A stretch of DNA of 64,000 bases from Paramoeba atlantica (lineage: Eukaryota > Discosea), in NCBI GenBank assembly GCA_977017575.1, contig CDRNVI010000035.1, forward strand, positions 18,244-82,243. The letters run 5' to 3'. A program made the translations under genes and the position numbers. Under the pieces are notes generated by a model. It was not told where the DNA came from, searched no databases, and saw nothing but the letters and a program-made list of their open reading frames with translations. This document shows positions 41,129 to 52,600 of the stretch, one piece after another (within the stretch, counting starts at the first letter, position 1; each line of letters starts with the position of its first letter).

Positions 41129-41334
41129 ACCCAATGCAGTCCCCGGGTGGCCCGTAGTGGACTAAGTGGCACAAGACGACCCACAGTGGCCCATAGTGGC
41201 CCACGGTGGCCCCAAAAATCGAGCGTCGCCGGAGAATCGTGACGACATAGAGGCAAGTGATTCTCTGATAAGTAGCGTACCTAGTACTAAGTATAGTGAG
41301 GAGGGGTAACTGTATATGAGCGTAGAGTGTATGA

Positions 41335-42507
41335 TCATAGGGGGTTATTGGTTGAGTGCTGGTGGGGGGATTGTTGTTCACGAAAAAAAACATACGCATC
41401 AAGATTTTTAGGATACATGTATTTGTCCATCGGACCTGTGATAGTAGAACTGTCAGATACTCCATATCTGGAAGATTGTCCTTTGTGTTCTATTATCTTC
41501 TTTTTAACTGCTTCCACTTTCTCAGGGGTAAGAGGTGGATATCTTCCTTGAGGTCCATGTTTATGAAACACTTCCATGTTATGAACCATGAGAGCGCACG
41601 AAAAAGCATAGTAAAGAAAATCTGGACTATGAGTCCACTGCTTAAAAGCCAGCCATTTGCCACAGCACGAACGAGAAAAAATGTGTTCGACCCGCGATCT
41701 AAAGTGAGCCAACTTTTCATTGAAGCACATTTTACCCTCTGCTTCTGAATCATGAAGTTTCTGCATAGACTTAGATTTTGGGCGCTTCGAACACCAAATT
41801 TTGGCTTTAGAATGGGGTACTATTAATCTATCAGTAAGACCATCGTAAAATCTCCCGTCAGCAAGAGCGCGAACACGATTGTGTGCCAGAAAATCCAGAA
41901 TACCACTACAGTCCTGAATAACGGCGTCGGATGAGGCTCCACAGTACAATGTGTCTGCTGTGAAGCAAACATACCCAGACATTGTAGATGCTACGAGCGC
42001 TTTCACGACGTGTGTAGCATATTTGGGTTGATAGCAGTGAGGCAAGCTATCAACGTACAGTGGCACTGTGCTCATCACCACCTTTATGTCCTTATCCCAA
42101 AAAGGAAGAACTGCGTTTGATTCATGGTGCAAAATATCAGAATCCAAACAAAGCCATGTATCCTTCATATCGGAATGCAGTTTTTTAAAAAACGCGGGTA
42201 TCTTGTCAGAACAAGAACGTTCAGACCAACCGGTTCCGAATTTCAAGGATATGAGTTCTGATACAATGTCGTAGCTACCCCCACACCGCAAAAAAAGAAA
42301 GCTCGCAAAAATTTCTTCAAAGGGATAAAATTGTTTTAGAAAGGTGAGAGCGCGATGAGTTAAACCGCATAAAGACAACTCTGAATATTTATTTTCGTAG
42401 GGAGCATCAGGTTCAGGTGCATCGCGGGATGTATCAGGTGGTGCGTCACGGGTTTCAGATATATTAACGGGTGTGTCATATTCCGGGGTGTCAATACGGC
42501 CAAGCAT
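41335..42507 (-). CDS. DDE transposase (DDE_Tnp_4/HARBI1-like fold)
   Basis: 390 aa from ATG 42507 (MLGRIDTPEYDTPVN). An acidic N-terminus is followed by a helical region (FYPFEEIFASFLFLRCGG) and the catalytic core. Candidate acidic residues are Asp in STVPLYVDSLPHCYQ, Asp in VRALADGRFYDGLTDRLIVP and Glu in LAHFRSRVEHIFSRSCCGKW. The last motif, RxxVEhxF, is typical of IS4/IS5-related DDE_Tnp_4 and HARBI1 enzymes. SGYVCFTADTLYCGASSDA matches the strand between the first two residues. The C-terminus is disordered. The frame is uninterrupted, so the transposon may be young. Assignment to a superfamily is tentative. Confidence 0.7.
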   Translation of the reverse strand: MLGRIDTPEYDTPVNISETRDAPPDTSRDAPEPDAPYENKYSELSLCGLTHRALTFLKQFYPFEEIFASFLFLRCGGSYDIVSELISLKFGTGWSERSCSDKIPAFFKKLHSDMKDTWLCLDSDILHHESNAVLPFWDKDIKVVMSTVPLYVDSLPHCYQPKYATHVVKALVASTMSGYVCFTADTLYCGASSDAVIQDCSGILDFLAHNRVRALADGRFYDGLTDRLIVPHSKAKIWCSKRPKSKSMQKLHDSEAEGKMCFNEKLAHFRSRVEHIFSRSCCGKWLAFKQWTHSPDFLYYAFSCALMVHNMEVFHKHGPQGRYPPLTPEKVEAVKKKIIEHKGQSSRYGVSDSSTITGPMDKYMYPKNLDAYVFFREQQSPHQHSTNNPL

Positions 42508-42688
42508 CAGTATCAAGTAGAGGAAAGATTATTATGATTTTATTAGAGGAAAGAAAGATTCTATATTAAATAAAATTCATTGATTTACGATTTTTTTTCG
42601 AATTCCTTACTTCCAAATTCCTTACTTGCAACTTTTTCACTTACAACATAACCGCTTAAAACTTACTTGCGATTTACAGGCCTACAAC

Positions 42689-43582
42689 TTACTTACGACT
42701 TTTAAAATGCAAAGTGTTCGAAGTTGAAGTTGAAGCAATGCGGGAAACGCGTTGCCGCTTCGGATTGCTGACCAGGTTTTCATCGTTCCGAACTTCAACT
42801 ATCTCAACTTCCTGATCTGCGGCAGTCAAAGCTTGACGAGGAGGTCGGGCAACGTGAATAAGATGAGCATTCGAAGTCTTTCCCTTCTTGAGAATCCGCA
42901 GTTGAACAAGGTCGTCCCGGATAGAAAGAAGTTCAGTAGGATCATTCTCCTCCATTGAATTGCCAAGTTTGTCCATAATCTCACCCTGAACTTGGTGAAC
43001 AAACTTTTGATCAATTTCAAATGTTGAGTCACCTAGAACCGACAAAAAACTTGCTACCAACGCAGTCTTTGTGTCTCTCAGAACCTTCTTTTCATTGGCG
43101 CGCTTGCCCTCATACAAGTTCCAGAGGTTTCGCAAAAACTCCTGCAGAGAGCCCCGCTCCTCTGGATGCAACGCATGGTTAAAATACGAGCAAACTGCTT
43201 CGGCCGAACGCGGGATATATCTTTTTATAGAAACATCTTTTGCCCTTTTGATAAGAATAAGGACGTGGGCCACATGTCCGAACGCAAGCTTCGTACCGCA
43301 GAGCCACGTACTCAGCACATGCGTTAAGAACATTTTCTTCCTTCAGACCACGAGCATAAATGTGGTCTAAGTTGTTGGCGGGAAGTCGTTCTCCATCTTG
43401 AGGGGAATTGCACAACGGACAGTTGGTCGGTTTGAACCTATGAGAACTGAAACCCTGTGACACTGAATACAGGGGTCCTTTACATCGCATTCGATGGGAC
43501 AGGCACACATTACACACCTTCGGGGTTCTCCAAGACTTACGTTACGGTCTGCTTTGCAGCGTGGACAATACATTTTTTCCAT
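42689..43582 (-). pseudogene. Cys-rich accessory protein of the DDE transposon, frameshifted
   Basis: Begins at ATG 43582 with four CxxC pairs (YCPRCKADRN, RRCVMCACP, DPCIQCHR), then passes into a second frame (NCPLCNSPQDGERLPANNLD, EYVALRYEAC) and a third (KLAFGHVAHVLILIKRAKDV, HPEERGSLQEFLRNLWNLYE, basic end NPKRQRVSR). The pieces abut, so one zinc-binding protein with two frameshifts, or with two very small introns, explains them. A DNA-binding partner of the transposase is plausible but unproven. Confidence 0.5.
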
Positions 43583-43850
43583 TTTAGTAGCTTTATTACT
43601 GTGAAACAGACGTTTAATTCTAGATGTACATAGTTACTTCATTTCGTTCTATTTTACAACTGCTGTACGTGGTCGACCAAAAATACATGAAAACGAAATC
43701 CTTACGAACTCAATATACGCAACTTAAAAGCAATCAAAAGGCACAACTTAAACTTTGAAGTGTCCAATCGTGGCACCGATTGTCCCATAGTGGCCCATAG
43801 TGGCCCACAGTGGCCCCAGAAATGTACCGAAGTTGCTGGGGGTCCATTGG

Positions 43851-45174
43851 CATGCGGTTGAGTTCATAGATTTTTCCATAATGCGCAAACCGATAGTACG
43901 CTCGTGTCTGCTTGGAGAGTTCCACTTGAAAGAAGATCCGCAACTAGAGTTCCACTTGAAGAAAATCCGCAGCTAAGGTCTTGTTTCACTGCTTCCTCAT
44001 GAGTCAACCTACTCGTATATTCGATTGGTTGATCTACCGGGACAAAGGTGTGATAAGTTTCTTCGATGCCTCGGTTATGCTCTTCCGGCCATGTAATAAA
44101 ACGCCGCTGTTTTCCATCATCCCGTTCCTCTACAGTAAAAAAGACGATAATTATGCCTCTAGTTGGATAGCGTTGCAGATGCTCCCCATTGACCTCTGAA
44201 AGAATGTTCGCTTGCAGCAACTGGCATAGGTCAGCCTTGGGCAGTGATCCTTTCGCGATTGGTAAAATATGGCCTACCTCAGGTATGTCCGGCTGGTCCA
44301 TCAAGGACCACACGTAATCGAAGCGTTCGCGCGTTGGGGCGTTCATCAATTCCCGAAGTTTCCAAAGTTTTAACGACGGTACGGCCTTGGCATGCAGAGG
44401 CAGCTGATTTCTGTCGTCTTGTGTTGCCATTACAGTTTTCCTCCGAAGTCTAGTAATCGTATGTCGACCCGTGTATATTGGGTAATCTTCACTGCACATC
44501 GCACTTGCGCTTCCTATTTTGGTCACAACATTCGTGTAATTCGGTGTGTACCGAGGGCCATCGCCGTGTTCTCGTTCATCCCGGCATACCTCAGAAACGT
44601 GCTCTGCTGTTTGTGCTGGGCCACCCGCATAGCTTGCTCCATAGTCACCTTGCCCTGGGCCATAAGAGGTACCATCTTGTGTACCGAGTTTCATAGAGTG
44701 GGTACCGTAGCCTGGCCCCAATACAGTTCGGATACGGTTGTTCAAAGTATGGATGGGAGTATCGCTGATGCGTTGCTTGGATGTGAGCCCCCGTAGGTAG
44801 TTGTAATGCTCCCGTGTCTCCTGGCCCTCGATAACCACCAGCGAGTCCGGGCGAAACGGTTGCACTTTGGTTGATTCGGTTTTGATACCCCGGTTCAAGA
44901 CAATCCGCGACGGACGCAGGGTGACAAAATCCTTCCTGGTAAATCGTGCCACCTCCCCAGCGCGTGATGCCGTTTTGTAGGCAAGGACCATAACCGCCCG
45001 ACTGCTGGGAGATAAGTGGCGCTTCATTCTGTTGAGATGTTCTGACTGTATAGGGCGCGCTTGACGCTGCGGTACCAACGCTCCTTTCCGAATGAGTGTT
45101 TTGACATAAAGCGTACAATGGCGGGTAGAATGATGAATACGTTTCAGGAGCGCTATAAAATGTTTGATGTACAC
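43851..45174 (-). pseudogene. YR element D3: tyrosine recombinase and RT start, damaged
   Basis: The YR part has HCTLYVKTLIRKGALVPQ, Arg in KTASRAGEVARFTRKDF, and GTHSMKLG, where the HxxR Arg is Leu. After a frameshift near 44680 come AMRVAQHKQQSTFLRYAGMN (His and Tyr) and a stop. The RT ORF in the overlapping frame has LPLHAKAVPSL, GSLPKADLCQLLQANIL, RRFITWPEEHN and KQDLSCGF. A tandem duplication of about 29 bp at 43920-43977 (TTCCACTTGAAAGAAGATCC and a variant) then shifts the frame before YYRFAHYGKIYELNRMPM. The YR N-terminus is cut off by LINE-B5. Confidence 0.78.
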
Positions 45175-45184
45175 GAGCTTTGTC

Positions 45185-45406
45185 TGAAAAATATCTTTTT
45201 TTTTTAATTTTTTTTTACTGTATATATTTTTGAGCCCAAAACTAGCAATTGTATATTATTATTATTATTTCCCCTCAAAGCTAGCAATCGATCCTACCAT
45301 CCAGAAATAATAATTTCAAAACTAGCAAACAATCCCCCCCGAAATCCATCCCTAACCAAATCACCCACGCACCAAAACTAAGACCCGTAACTAAGGAGAC
45401 GAGAAG
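45185..45406 (-). other. LINE-B5 3' UTR and poly(A)
   Basis: Minus strand: GGTCTTAGTTTTGGTGCGTG, then three CTAG(C/T)TTTG words, then an A-rich end at 45190-45222 meeting D3. 45268-45355 is repeated at 49285-49376. Confidence 0.7.
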
Positions 45407-48068
45407 GTGATGCAATACCTCTCCTTTTGGCAGGGTGTATCCTCCGTGGGCCGCCCTATCTGCGGCTACCTTCCGAAGGACTGCCATGGCGCTGGGACTC
45501 CACGAGCCGTAGGACTCCACGACCATCGCGGTAAATTTCATTTTCGCTGCCTCGGCCTCTTCACGTTGCTTCACCTTGTTAGTGGTAGCGTACTGCTCCG
45601 CAAACGACCCCGCCGTCACCCAGTTAGCGTCACGGACTGTGTCCGTATATTTTTGTTGCTGGACATGGGTGACGGCGAAGTCGAGTACGAGAGGATGACC
45701 TGAACCACTGTTCTTAATGAAGACATCTCCGGGCCTAGTGAGGGTGCCCCCCGGGCCCTTGTTCCCTAGGCTCACCTCTCGCTTCGGAGCAAGCCCCGCT
45801 TTCTTACATTCATCCGAAAATTGAGAAGCAAGCGCGTTGTGGCAAGAGGTGATGCCGTGGCCACTTTTGCACGACAGCGCATGGTCTCCTTCTGGACCGA
45901 GAGGCTGCGTACATTTCTCCATGGGGCAAGGTCGGGGACTTGGGTATATATTTTCCCCGAGCCACCAACGCACCAGCGTCTGGAACTCCGTGGGCGTGTA
46001 TGCGAAGCCATCTTTCTTTGACGGCAGCACAAATGCCCATTCCGAAGCGCCTTCCCCAGTTTCAGAGATCCACCTGGCCCTGGTCCGTGGGTCAGTGTGT
46101 GCAAGCGCATTCCTAAACTCATGTGAAGAGATGGCGTGACTGAGGTCTCGCTGTCGGGGCACTACTAGGTCGTCAACCGATTCGTCAGTTCCAATCGTGC
46201 GAAATGAGGGACGTTCTGATGAGACCCAACTTTTGGGTATTCTACCGGTTTCGCTGTCCACTATGCTCTGTCCAACGCGTCTGTTAACATCCCGCACAGC
46301 CCCTTCAAAACCATTTGCTTCAGTGGGGTCCCAACCGTCTCTTTCTGATGCGAAGGCGACTGAGGCCACATATGCTGAAGTGGCATGCTCTTCCGCCGAA
46401 CGAAGCCCCAACCCACTAAACCGTTTGTCTCGTTGCGTTTGTCGCCGCGCCGTATCACTCAGTGGAAGGAAAAAAGTTTCTATGGCGGTCTGAACAGTGT
46501 CGTCTAGGCGCTGACATAGATCCCGTAGCTCCGATGTAGGTGTGGTTCGGAGTGCGTAAACCATTTGGCAAAACCCGGTGCAGTGCCGGATGAGACAAAG
46601 AGCTACCTGAGGGTCTTCGATTTGAGTAATGGCTAAGAGCGATTCTTTTGCTATTTCGAGGGCGTTGTCAAGGAGGAATTTGTGGAAGAATTCAGCAGAC
46701 CCCAATGGACTACCTAAAATATCGAAATTACCCTCCATATTCTTATTCTGATCGGGGAGGTCGGGGAAAACAGAAGAACGATGAGAGGATGAGGGATGAG
46801 CGGCTAATTGACATTTTGCTGCGTTGAGGTGTAAACCCCATTGCGGGCCCTTCATTTCTAATACATCGAAAGCATGTCGCACATCACACGATGAGCCAGC
46901 CAGAACGCCGTCGTCCAGGTACCAAAGATTTAAATCCAGCTTGGGAGCTACCGTGTGAATTTCAGCCGCGACTTCTCGTAAGACCAGAGAGAAGAGTAGA
47001 GGACCTAAGGGGTCGACTTGTTCAACTCCTTCGGATGACGAAATGGTGCGTGTGCCGAAAGTAAGTGAACTCTCTGAAGAGTAGCACCAATCTACGTAGT
47101 AGCTAAGGGAGGGAAAATGTTCGCGGGTCAAGGCGGTGACCAGTCGCGTGAGACGCGGTTAAATGCGTTTTTAAGATCTATTTTAAAACGAAGTCGGCGT
47201 CGTCGACGTGCGAGGCAAAGGTCTGTCTGCAGAGATGAATAACACGCTCAGATCCGACTGGCGTTGCTACACCGTATTGGTGTCCTTTAAAAAGTTTACG
47301 TGCTCTTGTTTTGGGCTCTGTGCTTGTGCTGTGCGTTTTTTACTTTGGAGGCTCGATTTTGCTTCGTTCCAAAGAGATAGAAATTCGTTCCGCGTCCACC
47401 GGGCGAGACATTTCCGAACATGTGAGGCATACGACAATTTTGCTCTGTTCCCCTCACGATGAGGTGCCGGTAACACGCACTTCGGTAGCATGGCAAGAAG
47501 AGTCCAGGCTTCGATGGTATTTTCTCGGAAGAGAGACACTCGCAGAAGACTTTCGCCCACTCCTGCCGACATCTATTGGGAATATCTTTACATGTGAGGG
47601 GCTGCGGGTACTTCGACTGAGACCGCGCCGAGACCGCACCGAGACCGCACCGAGACCGCACCGAATCCCCACCCGCAGCCCCTCATAAGGGCTGCCCCTC
47701 ATGTGTTGATCGGCAATGAGCATATGGATGCCAGGGGCGGCAGGGGTGCTTCGACGGTTTTCCGTGTCGTCTTTGGGGACACTGGAGAAAAGTTCCTCTT
47801 CCGTGTTTGTCTTCTGGCGCCCTGTATCTGGAGTCTCACCTTCCCTAGAGTTCGTGATGCTGAGTACCATCTCGTCGGCTCGCCGTAAAGATTCAGCTGA
47901 AGGATTAGGTGGGAGGGGTGTAGTGTATAGGTCTTCATTGTACTTACTCGTGCCTTTAACGAGGTCTTTGTTTGCGTCGAATTGATCCCAGAAGCCGAGT
48001 GTGCGTGCGTTCACCTCGCGTTTGAAGTTCGAGACCTGCTTAGCCTTAGATCGAGTTAAGACAACCAT
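45407..48068 (-). pseudogene. LINE-B5 with internal deletions
   Basis: Starts at ATG 48068 (MVVLTRSKAKQ) with the module GFWDQFDANKDL...LYTTPLP and TPDTGRQ. Both zinc fingers are deleted and replaced by a short region with five GAGACCGCACCG-type 12-bp repeats (47620-47665). A further deletion joins TAQAQSP to RARKLFKGHQYGVATP (near 47310), removing about 250 codons of the RT N-terminus. The long 3' frame (47131 down) holds RT with YLDDGVLAG, thumb, CPMEKC knuckle, SCHNAL, and the nuclease core RPGDVFI...LVLDFAVTH. The last 40 or so codons are deleted into the 3' UTR. Confidence 0.85.
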
Positions 48069-48104
48069 GGGACGTAAGAGTGAGATAAAGAAAAGAAAAT
48101 AATT

Positions 48105-48133
48105 CAACAAGGTATGTATCTTTATCGTTAAAG
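48105..48133 (-). other. Spliced-leader relic upstream of LINE-B5, 8 nt deleted
   Basis: Minus strand CTTTAACGATAAAGATAC then TACCTTGTTG, lacking AGTTTCTG. An imperfect repeat AGATAAAGATCTTTAACG and an A run lie upstream. It precedes the LINE-B5 ATG by 36 nt. Confidence 0.75.
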
Positions 48134-48413
48134 ATCTTTATCTTTTTTTTTTGCGTCTATAGAACATGCTTATATAAATATTTTTTTTTAAGAAGACCTT
48201 GTGTAAATATAATATAATGTAGTGTAATGCAATGTGCATGCGTTGTATTGGCGCTACCCCCCATTGTATGGGGGTAGTTCTAACTAAGCTTACGCGGCTT
48301 TGTAAGCTGATTCAATATAACTATACATACATGTATATACATGTATTTATACATGTATATACATGTATTTATACATGTATATACATGTATAAATCCGAAC
48401 TGCAGTACAGTTT
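48134..48413 (-). other. LINE-A2 copy 2 3' UTR: conserved hairpins and an ATACATGTAT microsatellite
   Basis: The minus strand after the stop has TACATGTATA repeats (48322-48390), then TTAC-AAAGCCGC-GTAA and CTACCCCC...GGGGGGTAG followed by GCGCC (48250-48305). The same two hairpins with changed stem bases occur in copy 1 at 49490-49550. Confidence 0.65.
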
Positions 48414-49200
48414 CTAAAGAGTCAACTGGGTAGTGGGGTCAGCTTTCTGTAAATAATCGCGAAGCTGCCCTAAAATTTGAGCCCCATTCATTTCCTGAAG
48501 CAATAGTTTGAACGAAAGCTCCGAGTTATTCCGATCTAATTGGGCCACGTCGGCCAGCGCAAAAATGAGTTGTCTTGTGTTCTGGTATAAAGATCCCCCT
48601 GAGAGAAACGGAAGGCATTGGAAGTTTTCTGTTGATAGCATCCCAGGTTTTACGTATTTGACAATTTTGCGTTGTATGGCGTTTCTCATGAGCGTTGAAT
48701 TTTTTTTGCGTTCGATTAGACGCGGCTAACTCGTGTACAATCGTCAAGTCATAGAACACGGGCCCCGTGTTCCAGTAAATCACTAAATCTGGGCCAGAAC
48801 GATGCAAATGTTTTCCTGGACAGACCTTGTGATGCCACTGTTCGTTGCTGATGTTGACAATGCTTCGGCAAGTAAGGCAGGTCCACGTGCTAAGGGATCG
48901 TGGTTCCCTTTCGCACGCGATTCCCGCTTTTAGGCACATTTCGTAAAGGAAGCGCACTAAAGCATTGTGTTTCGAAGTAGCGTTGAAGCCTGAACAACGG
49001 AAGCAACCGGGGATGTGAGTTAGAATGTCCTTGCTGTTGAAGGTTGCTTCACACCTGGGACATCGAACGTGCTTCGGGAGGTTTGGATGTGAGATGCCTA
49101 AACGAGGCATGATTGCTAATTCGAAGTACGGAGTTGCAACGTAACGAGCGTTAGAGGTGAGCCAGTCGGAGTTTCCTCGATGCGAGGTAGCCTTTAGTAT
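48414..49200 (-). pseudogene. LINE-A2 copy 2, 5'-truncated endonuclease end
   Basis: C-terminal part of a LINE-A relative: ILKATSHRGNSDWLTSNARY, the knuckle CPRCEATFNSKDIL...HIPGCFRCSGFNATSKHNALVRFL, the nuclease core SGPDLVIYWNTGPVFYDLTIVHE, and the tail LSFKLLLQEMNGAQILGQLR. A frameshift near 48700 separates core and tail. The 5' truncation falls at 49200, next to an A run. Confidence 0.82.
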
Positions 49201-49470
49201 CGTTTTTTTTACAATTATAAGCTATGTTCGCCTACTCTTTATTACCCACTTATGCCGAATTACTCACGCAAGCTCCCATTATTTTTTTTCCCGCTCAAAG
49301 CTAGCAATCGATCCTACCATCCAGAAATAATAATTTCAAAACTAGCAAACAATCCCCCCCGAAATCCATCCCTTTTTTTTGTGTATAAACGTTCAACGGG
49401 CGGGACTTGGTCTCCTCTATCCCCCCTTCTTTTCCCCCAACCTGTATCCCATACCGTAAAATAATAATTA
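49201..49470. repeat. Fragments of D3 3' end and LINE-B 3' UTR
   Basis: 49208-49278 repeats 39555-39630. 49285-49376 repeats the LINE-B5 3' UTR at 45268-45355. These are two different element ends fused with T runs between them, and a further T run at 49372-49380. Confidence 0.65.
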
Positions 49471-49616
49471 AACTATCTCCAAATACGTTCTGGCGCGACT
49501 CCCCATCAAAATGGGGAGACTAAGCTGATTAATTGAATTTACGCGGCTTTGTAAACTCTGCTTCTAATTTTATAAATAGGCTATGTGCATTTAGCTGATT
49601 GTGCAGAGTTATAATC
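49471..49616 (-). other. LINE-A2 copy 1 3' UTR with two hairpins
   Basis: Minus strand: TTAC-AAAGCCGC-GTAA, then CTCCCCAT...ATGGGGAG followed by TCGCGCC. The same order and terminal GCGCC occur in copy 2 with different stem bases. Confidence 0.65.
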
Positions 49617-52600
49617 CTAAATAACGGTTTGAATGCTTTCCTTGTCCACTTCCAAGTATTTACGCAGTTGCGCGTATATTTGTGACCCGTTTAGTTCCTG
49701 GAGCAATAACTTGAATGACAGCGTGACATGATTCCTATCCGTGAGTGATGCATCCGCCAGCTCATGGATCAGATTGATCGTATTTGCATGTAGAGACCCG
49801 CATGAGAGCACAGGGAGGCACAGAAATGATTCCTCGGCTATCATACGAACGTAAGTATACATCTTACGTTCAATTGCCTCCTTCATCAATTGCGTTGAGC
49901 TGGTTTTTACGTTTGAGTCGGAGAGTTCATGCACCACCGTCAGATCATAGAACACCGCCCCAGTATTCCAATAAATAACGACGTCTGGACCAGACCGATG
50001 AAAATTTTTCCCGCTGCATGTTTTGTGGTGTATCTGGCGATTGTCTTGATCGACAATTTGTTTTAAAGTCATGCACGTCCATGTAGCCCTTTAGGGGTGT
50101 AGTTGCTACCTGCTGTAGCAAAGTGGCGCGGTTCCCTTTCGCAAGGAATCCTCGTTTTGAGGCATAGGTCATAAATGTACTTCACGAGGGCATTGTGTTT
50201 TGCGGAAGTGTTGAAACCGGAGCACTGCACGCAGCCTGGTATGTGCGTCAGCGCATTTCGTCCATCAAGAATTTACCGGCATCCTGGACATAGTAGGTTT
50301 TCTGGAATTTTTGGATGTGATATACCCAATCGGGGCATGACGGATAAGGAGAATACATGGGGTGGAACGTATCGTGTTGCAGCAGTGACCCAATCGTAAC
50401 TTCCTTTTCTCGATGTGCTCTTGAGAATGGAGCTGATGTGCGGATCCTGATTAAGGTTGTGCCAAGCTTTTTCATGCATTTTTGCTGCTCTCGTTGCCTC
50501 ATCTTCTGGTGGGTTTTGAACGTTGCTGACTTGCGCTTCCTCTGACATATTGCCTTGAGCTGTAGAAGATTTTTTTCACCCAATAGCTGCATGCAGAGCT
50601 TTGTAAGCCGCCTCGCGCGTAGGTTTGCAAGCCGTAAGTCCCAAACCGCCTTTCTTTAGGGGAAGTCTTGCGATTTCAAGCTGCGTGGATTGCAAATTGC
50701 CCATCCACGACTCTAGAACTGCTTCGACGTCTTCATCAAATTTCCCTGATATGCGCTCGGTAGTTTGCGGGTGATGGACTCTCATCTGATACTGCTGACG
50801 CACATTGACGCATTTACTGAGTAAGCTCAGCGATACGTTTGACATCCCCATTTTTTTCAGACGACGAAACAATCGTGTTTTTTTCATATGTGGCGAAGAG
50901 ATGTTTTTCGACGTTGTTCTTCTCACCCACAAAAGCTCCGAGTATCTTTGTCGCTTCGTTTTCGGATTGCGCCCCGTCTTTCTTCAAGGCTTCTGGAATT
51001 GGGGTGTTGGAAATGCCGCCAAACCACACACACTTTCCCGTTGATAGTTTTAAGCTTTTTTGTGTCAATATTTCCCTCAGTCGATCAAATGCACGCTCGA
51101 GCATTTCTGTGTTCTTAGAGGCGAGGGTGATGTCATCGATTAAGGAATTAACAGTCACCTCTGGGAATTCTTCTGCTATGGTTTCGAGCATCGGTTGCAG
51201 ATAAGCGCAAAAATAGAGCGTAGCCAAGGTGTCGTAATCCCGACGCGCTCGGTATTGCCTCAACCAACTTGCCTTCGGATCCATAGTAAAACAGTTCCGA
51301 AGGTTCCGAGTATTCAGCGAAAAAGAATCTCTGAAATGGACGGAGTGTTGCAAACGCAAAAACGTGTTTAGCGATGTCGCTTCTATCCGGTGAATTGAAA
51401 GCATTTCTGATATCCACCGATAATATAGAATGTCCTTCAAGGTGAAGATCATTTAATTTGTGGACTATGCGTCCACATCCTGCTCTCGACAGCACGCCCT
51501 GTTGAATCGGAGAGAATAATGGTTCCAATGTGTTTTCATATCGCTGAAGGAGAATCAGCCCAGCCAACTTTGTCAGAACCTCACCCATTGCGACAGGTCG
51601 TACTCCGCCGTTTGTTTTTGGGATTGCGACCAAACGCGAGCGGTTTAGCCGCCTCATGACCTGGAGAGACGAAACCGTTTAGCAGATCGGCCATCATATG
51701 GCATAAACTAGTGCAGCATATTTCACCGTCAATTAATAGCCGTACTATCGCATCGGTTGTCCCTGTTGGCCCGGGGCTTGACCCTTTGGCTAGTCGTCGG
51801 GCGGCTCCTCGCAATTCGATTGGCGTGATTCCGGCGATGATAGGCGCATCCTTGGGTAAGTTGAACTCGCTTGGCTGATCCGGGTGTAACCTTTTAAGCT
51901 TCTCTACCGTTTCATCATCGCTCAGCGTGCTTGGAATAAAAGACTAGTCCATAACTTTAGCGGCTTTGGTCGCATTCCCCTCGAGGACCAGCCGGGTGGC
52001 TCTTTTTACGGCTCTTGTGTCCCCCATTGTTTCTTGTTGCTCATCTTTCTGGTGAAATGGGCGGCGTTTTCGCTGTTTGAAATTGGCTTTGTGAACGGTA
52101 GCTAATGAAAGCTTCATGGCGGAAAGTGTGCGATTCCAAATGCGGCTTCGTTGCGAATGGTCGCTGCTGCTGTACATGCAAATTATGTCACGATAGATGG
52201 CTACAACGGATGGGATAAAGTCAGCACTGAAAATGCGAGTTGTCGGTATAGGAAGGTGATCAACATCTGCTTCTGCTTCATTGGAATCTGCTCCGATACT
52301 ACGGCGATAGTCTACCTCGTCCGAAGGGATTGGTTCTATTTCATCAATCGGCGGCGGTGCACAGTGCCACAGGATCTTGTAAATTCGTACGTCCTGTTGT
52401 GCTGGTAAAAAACCGTTGAATTCTTCACCAGCTTTGTGGCCGTGAACACCTTGATATTTTAGAAATATTTTGCCGATGTTTTTCGAACCTCGTTTGCTCA
52501 CCCGAGTGACTTTGCCTAACGATATGTTCAGTGTTACTTGTCTAGCAAAAGTCCAAGCGACTGTGCACATTGTGCCTGCTTTGATCGTGCTTGATTTACT

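Larger units (their letters stand above)
41129..43843 (-). mobile_element. 2715-bp DDE DNA transposon with 7-bp TSD
   Basis: CCATTGG occurs at 41122-41128 and 43844-43850. Removing the element and one copy restores the D3 RT block MPMGHKC exactly, so both boundaries are precise. The terminal inverted repeat is weak (ACCC start on both ends). Both subterminal regions carry direct GTGGCCCATAGTGGCCCAC-type repeats (41150-41215, 43785-43815), probable transposase-binding sites. Codes for a transposase and a Cys-rich protein, both on the minus strand. A 7-bp duplication does not fit PIF/Harbinger (3 bp). Confidence 0.85.
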
